Assembly: GCF_019977235.1 (NCBI RefSeq)
Contig: NZ_AP024646.1
Span: 3,782,001 to 3,846,000, forward strand
Origin: Arthrobacter sp. StoSoilB5
GTDB lineage: Bacteria > Actinomycetota > Actinomycetes > Actinomycetales > Micrococcaceae
DNA: 64,000 nt
Direction: 5' to 3'
Below are positions 61,061 through 64,000 of the stretch, one piece after another; position 1 is the first letter of the stretch; each line of letters starts with the position of its first letter. The notes beneath the pieces were generated by a model. It had not been told where the DNA came from and did not search any database. It saw only the letters and a list, made by a program, of their open reading frames with translations. The position numbers and the translations under genes are program-made.

Positions 61061-62248
61061 TCAGCGTTTACGTCGTTTTGCGCCCTTTGCTGCGCGTTCC
61101 TCGGCTTGATCGTGCCGGTGCCGCTCCACGGCGCGCTGTCCCCTGTCCGCCGACATCACCTTTTGATGCCATTCGCGCTGATAGGCACGGCGGGCTGCGG
61201 CATCGTGTTTCCGGTTGAGGGCCGCCAGTTCGCGTTGCAGTTTGAGATAGCTCCCCCACCGTCGAGGGTCCAGGGTTCCGTCGGCGAGCGCCGCCTGCAC
61301 GGCACACCCCGGCTCGGCCTGATGGCAGCAATCGGCGAAGCGGCAGCGGGCTGACAACTCCTCAAGGTCACCGAACATCTCCTCCATTCCCTCCTCGGCA
61401 TCGAACAGCCCGAACCCGCGGACACCTGGAGTGTCCATGAGTACTGTGCCGCCTCCCAGCGGCACCAGTTCCCGGGATGTAGTGGTGTGCCGTCCCTTCC
61501 CATCGCCGGTTCGCACCTCACCTGTTTGTTGGAGATTGCCTCCGGCCAGGGCGTTGATGAGTGTCGACTTGCCAGCACCCGAGGGGCCTAGCAGAACCAG
61601 GGTTGCCCCTTTCGGAATGTGCTGCATGAGCTCCTCAAGGCCGTCACCCTGCTCGGCGGATGTAGTAACCACCTCTACTCCAGCTGCTTGGAGAATGACT
61701 TCTCCTATGACGTCGTCCGCAAGGTCAGCGAGATCGGCTTTGGTAATGACTACAAGTGGGGTCGCGCCGGAATCCCAAGCGGCGACGAGCGTACGCTCCA
61801 GGCGGTTATGGGTGAGGGGCCTGTCCACAGGCACCACGACCGCCACGATGTCGATGTTGCTGCCCAGGATTTGTTCTTCGGAGGATGCCTCGAAAGCGCG
61901 TTTGCGGCTGAGTGCCGAATGCCGCGGAAGAACCTCGACGACGGACGGCTCACCGGCGCGGTTATGCCCCAGCCACACCCAGTCCCCGGTGGCGGGAACC
62001 GGGCCATGCCCGGGATAGGCCAAATGCAGCAGGCCGCTCTCCGACGCTACGAGGACGCGGTTCCTGTCCAGCCGGACTACCCGACCAGGAGTGTTGTCGC
62101 TGTTGTCCCCACCGGTAACTGGGTTGGCGCGGAAGAGTTCCGCCGTATTTTCGGTAAAGCCGTAATCTGCTGGGCCTTCCATGCGGTTGCCGTCGCCAGC
62201 GCTGCTGAAACTGATTTTTGGGTCGCTTGAAGAAGCGTAAGTGTTCAA
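61061..62248 (-). CDS. rsgA: Ribosome small-subunit maturation GTPase RsgA
   Basis: Circularly permuted GTPase that helps 30S maturation. The motif order is G4 ITKAD (168-172), G1 GPSGAGKS (221-228), G3 DTPG (272-275). A zinc site follows (CRFADCCHQAEPGC), then a basic C-terminal tail. 395 residues from a TTG at 62248 with AGAGGC as ribosome site; that site is inside a small GCCTC/GAGGC hairpin. Other starts (GTG or ATG at 62335, ATG at 62182) are possible. A 30-codon ORF lies just upstream. Confidence 0.9.
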   Translation of the reverse strand: MNTYASSSDPKISFSSAGDGNRMEGPADYGFTENTAELFRANPVTGGDNSDNTPGRVVRLDRNRVLVASESGLLHLAYPGHGPVPATGDWVWLGHNRAGEPSVVEVLPRHSALSRKRAFEASSEEQILGSNIDIVAVVVPVDRPLTHNRLERTLVAAWDSGATPLVVITKADLADLADDVIGEVILQAAGVEVVTTSAEQGDGLEELMQHIPKGATLVLLGPSGAGKSTLINALAGGNLQQTGEVRTGDGKGRHTTTSRELVPLGGGTVLMDTPGVRGFGLFDAEEGMEEMFGDLEELSARCRFADCCHQAEPGCAVQAALADGTLDPRRWGSYLKLQRELAALNRKHDAAARRAYQREWHQKVMSADRGQRAVERHRHDQAEERAAKGAKRRKR

Positions 62249-62276
62249 GGGATAGCCTCTGCTGAGGCCCGGCCGC

Positions 62277-62369
62277 CTAGTGTTGGCAGGCTGATGCCGG
62301 GACGTGGATGGTGGTGTGATGACGGAGCGCCGCAAACGAGTGCAGGGCGCGCAAAACTATGGCAATCAT
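62277..62369 (-). CDS. Putative 30-residue leader peptide upstream of rsgA
   Basis: ATG at 62369 to TAG at 62277. The Shine-Dalgarno sequence GAGGAGGTGG lies 7 bases upstream and is the best in the window. The peptide begins MIAIVLRALHSF and ends HVPASACQH; it has five His and one Cys near its end. It ends 28 bases before the rsgA start. The H-x-x-[IL]-x-V-x-A-x-A-C ending resembles cysteine-linked attenuator leader peptides I recall from actinobacteria, but the match is loose and the regulated gene is not a sulfur gene. Confidence 0.55.
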   Translation of the reverse strand: MIAIVLRALHSFAALRHHTTIHVPASACQH

Positions 62370-62471
62370 CAGAATCCACCTCCTCGGCATCCGGGCCGGC
62401 GGCTGGTGGGCCGGCAACGTTCTACAGCGTAGCCAAGGCAGTTGGCTTTGGCTAGGCCTCTTTGAGAGTAC

Positions 62472-62924
62472 CTAGTTGAGCTTCCCATCGGCAGGCCGCT
62501 CACGGTGTAGCCGCAGCGCCACGTCCACCAAGGAGACCCGGTTCAGCTTGCCCACATCGTCCAGGGGAATCCACGCCGCGTGCGTGGTACTGCCATCCAC
62601 CTCGTGCGTCAACTCACCCCCGACGATCGTAGCTTCGTAGACCAGCCGGAGCGCCTGGAAGTCCCGCAGCGTACCGTCCTGTCCGGCCTCCGCGGGCCAG
62701 TGTCCGACGTCGATGCCCAGCATGCCATCGATGCGGGCCTCGTAACCGGTTTCTTCATAGACCTCGCGGCGGCATCCGTCCACGGGATGCTCCGCGAGGT
62801 CCAGTCCCCCGCCCGGCAGCGTCCAGCCTTCCTTGCCGTCCTGCTTCCAGTAGGCCAAAAGGATCCGGGCCTCCTGAATGATGACGGCGTAAGCGGCAGG
62901 GCGGGTGTCGAAATCCAGGGTCAT
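62472..62924 (-). CDS. NUDIX hydrolase
   Basis: 150-residue enzyme that hydrolyses nucleoside diphosphate-linked compounds. The Nudix box runs from GGGLDLAEHPVDGCRREVYE to ETGYE and has the REVYEETG core. Substrate unknown. TAAGCT lies 6 bases before the ATG. Confidence 0.9.
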   Translation of the reverse strand: MTLDFDTRPAAYAVIIQEARILLAYWKQDGKEGWTLPGGGLDLAEHPVDGCRREVYEETGYEARIDGMLGIDVGHWPAEAGQDGTLRDFQALRLVYEATIVGGELTHEVDGSTTHAAWIPLDDVGKLNRVSLVDVALRLHRERPADGKLN

Positions 62925-62930
62925 GGTGCC

Positions 62931-62936
62931 AGCTTA
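62931..62936 (-). promoter_or_regulatory. -10 box of the NUDIX gene, leaderless type
   Basis: TAAGCT on the minus strand, 6 bases before the ATG at 62924. Confidence 0.55.
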
Positions 62937-62959
62937 GTTGGCGGCTGCTTGTCAGGTGA

Positions 62960-63004
62960 TTGGCAACGGCGTCGTTGGCAACAGCATGGTTGGCAACGGC
63001 ATTA
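62960..63004. repeat. 15-bp tandem repeat, three copies
   Basis: TTGGCAACGGCGTCG, TTGGCAACAGCATGG, TTGGCAACGGCATTA, starting at 62960, 62975 and 62990. The last copy reaches the stop codon of the GH35 gene. Confidence 0.88.
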
Positions 63005-64000
63005 CGGCAGCTCGGCTGCGGCTATCGGCCCCGCCTCTTCCGGGCCGAGATCCGGGCCTTCGCGGAGTTCGACGACGCTCCCCGCCTTGGCGAGCTCCAG
63101 GACCTTGATGCTGTTGAGGCCAGCCTTTAACAGTGGCGCCGGGGCGTACAAAGTAACCTGTGGCCCCTTGTCCCAGTATCGGCCCAAGAGGAAGCCGTTG
63201 AGCCAGACGAAGCCCTTTCCGGAATCAGGGAGTGCAATATATGTATCCGCCGGTTCCGCAACCTCGAACTCCGCTCCGGATAGTCCCTCAAGGTCCTCGG
63301 AAGCCCAATCAGCCAAAGCCAGAGGCGTCTGCGTCCAATGGAAGGTGTAGCGCTGGTTGATCAGGACGCCACCCAGGATTCCTTTGCCCTGGCCGGTCAG
63401 CGGGCCGTAGTTGATGCGGCCCAGGTTCTCCACCAGGATCTCCAGCTTGGCAGGGACACCGGTTCCGCTGACGGCCAACCCTTCGGCCCCGTCTGTATCG
63501 TCAAGGACCCCGGCGTACTGTCCATCGATCCAGATGTAGGCGCGGTCATTCAACCCTGCGATTTTGAGGCGGCTCTCCGCGGGAGCCTCGGGGCGTCCCG
63601 GGAGGACGGCTTCGGCCGCATAAAGGACCATGCCGGCGTCGAGACCCAACTCTTCAAAGGTGAGCGGTTTGACGCTGTTTACGGGCTTGCCTGATGCACG
63701 GACGAGCTCCAACAGGTCCCGGCCTCCCGTCAGGGCCAGGGACTGCGCCGGAAGGACCGGAGCATCAGCCAGCAGCTCCGCGGGCAGTTCAGGAAGGTCC
63801 TCGATGCCCCGGGCGCGGTAGAACTCCTTCCGGAAGGCATGGAATTTAGGCGTCAAAGCCCCGTTCTCTGCAATGGGGGCATCGGAGTCGTAGCTGGTGA
63901 CCGTTGGCTGGAGCATGGTGCCATCGTGGTTGCTGCCCGATCCCAGGCCGAAGTTGGTGCCGCCGTGTGCCATGTAGACGCACACCGATCCACCGGCATC
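63002..64000 (-). CDS. Beta-galactosidase, glycoside hydrolase family 35 (C-terminal part)
   Basis: Partial: the gene runs off the window. The visible 332 residues begin in the catalytic barrel at VCVYMAHGGTNFG, a GH35 signature, and continue through the jelly-roll domains (IWIDGQYAGVLDD, FVWLNGFLLGRYWDKGPQVT). The catalytic glutamates lie outside the window. GH35 enzymes release terminal galactose. There is no start codon here; the frame is open to base 64000. Confidence 0.92.
   Translation of the reverse strand, partial: DAGGSVCVYMAHGGTNFGLGSGSNHDGTMLQPTVTSYDSDAPIAENGALTPKFHAFRKEFYRARGIEDLPELPAELLADAPVLPAQSLALTGGRDLLELVRASGKPVNSVKPLTFEELGLDAGMVLYAAEAVLPGRPEAPAESRLKIAGLNDRAYIWIDGQYAGVLDDTDGAEGLAVSGTGVPAKLEILVENLGRINYGPLTGQGKGILGGVLINQRYTFHWTQTPLALADWASEDLEGLSGAEFEVAEPADTYIALPDSGKGFVWLNGFLLGRYWDKGPQVTLYAPAPLLKAGLNSIKVLELAKAGSVVELREGPDLGPEEAGPIAAAELP

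Noticed and set aside
63002..64000. Truncated pseudogene call for the GH35 beta-galactosidase
   Set aside because: The frame is open to the last base and the conserved residues are intact; it is cut by the window and not broken.

Overview
The window looks like a chromosomal, housekeeping-rich segment from a high-GC actinobacterium, most likely a member of the Micrococcaceae such as Arthrobacter or Paenarthrobacter. The reasons are the GTG/TTG start codons, the many leaderless-type promoters, TatB, DUF3107 and DUF3117 small proteins, a seven-iron ferredoxin, and a gene order (dapD/dapE, LOG, DUF3117, O-methyltransferase, sigE, anti-sigma, tatB, mrp, fdxA-dapC, typA) that I recall from the mycobacterial sigE/dapD neighbourhood. 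I see no insertion sequence, prophage, tRNA, rRNA or CRISPR array. The species call is inference.

Region by region. 1-16.7 kb: hemA; an SDR oxidoreductase; a MoeB/ThiF-rhodanese protein; a TetR regulator; a thiamine cluster (thiO-thiS-thiG plus a pterin dehydratase gene behind a TPP riboswitch, with thiE divergent); a ferritin-like protein divergent from an RNB exonuclease; a DEAD-box helicase with an adjacent orphan DNA methyltransferase; a secreted small protein; a PHP phosphoesterase; an aminopeptidase P. 16.7-26.7 kb: a stress-protein-like membrane protein, a PRC/MgtE_N/CBS protein with DUF1003 and Mrp, tatB, the sigE/anti-sigma pair, an O-methyltransferase, DUF3117, a PIG-V-like mannosyltransferase, a DivIVA-like protein and LOG. 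26.8-30.3 kb: gluABCD glutamate importer. 30.3-39.0 kb: dapE/dapD divergent, a lysozyme-like protein, TetR, galE, gltA, dapC and fdxA. 39.1-48.7 kb: small proteins, typA, an SGNH lipoprotein and a complete peptide ABC importer with a fused ATPase. 48.7-57.4 kb: ychF, rmuC, ispH, xseAB, PPK2 and an alanine-type aminotransferase. 57.4-64 kb: an osmoprotectant importer, rsgA, a NUDIX hydrolase and the C-terminal part of a GH35 beta-galactosidase cut by the window edge.

How the genes work together: dapD, dapC and dapE are three steps of the succinylase route to diaminopimelate and lysine. ThiO, ThiS, ThiG and ThiE, with MoeB/ThiF as the likely ThiS adenylyltransferase, make the thiazole and join it to the pyrimidine of thiamine. 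SigE and its zinc anti-sigma factor sit beside tatB but without the htrA protease found there in mycobacteria. Gene ends are often marked by long perfect hairpins that serve convergent genes.

Most genes are ordinary. The best candidates for something little described are tiny and regulatory: a 30-codon leader ORF with a near-ideal Shine-Dalgarno site just before rsgA (62277-62369), a 21-codon ORF in the leader of the DEAD-box helicase (10840-10905), an 11-codon ORF overlapping the xseA start, and at least fifteen genes whose start codon lies 6-8 bases after a TANNNT -10 box. Short tandem repeats (14, 15 and 16 bp) mark three gene borders in the last 11 kb. No striking new multi-gene system is visible.
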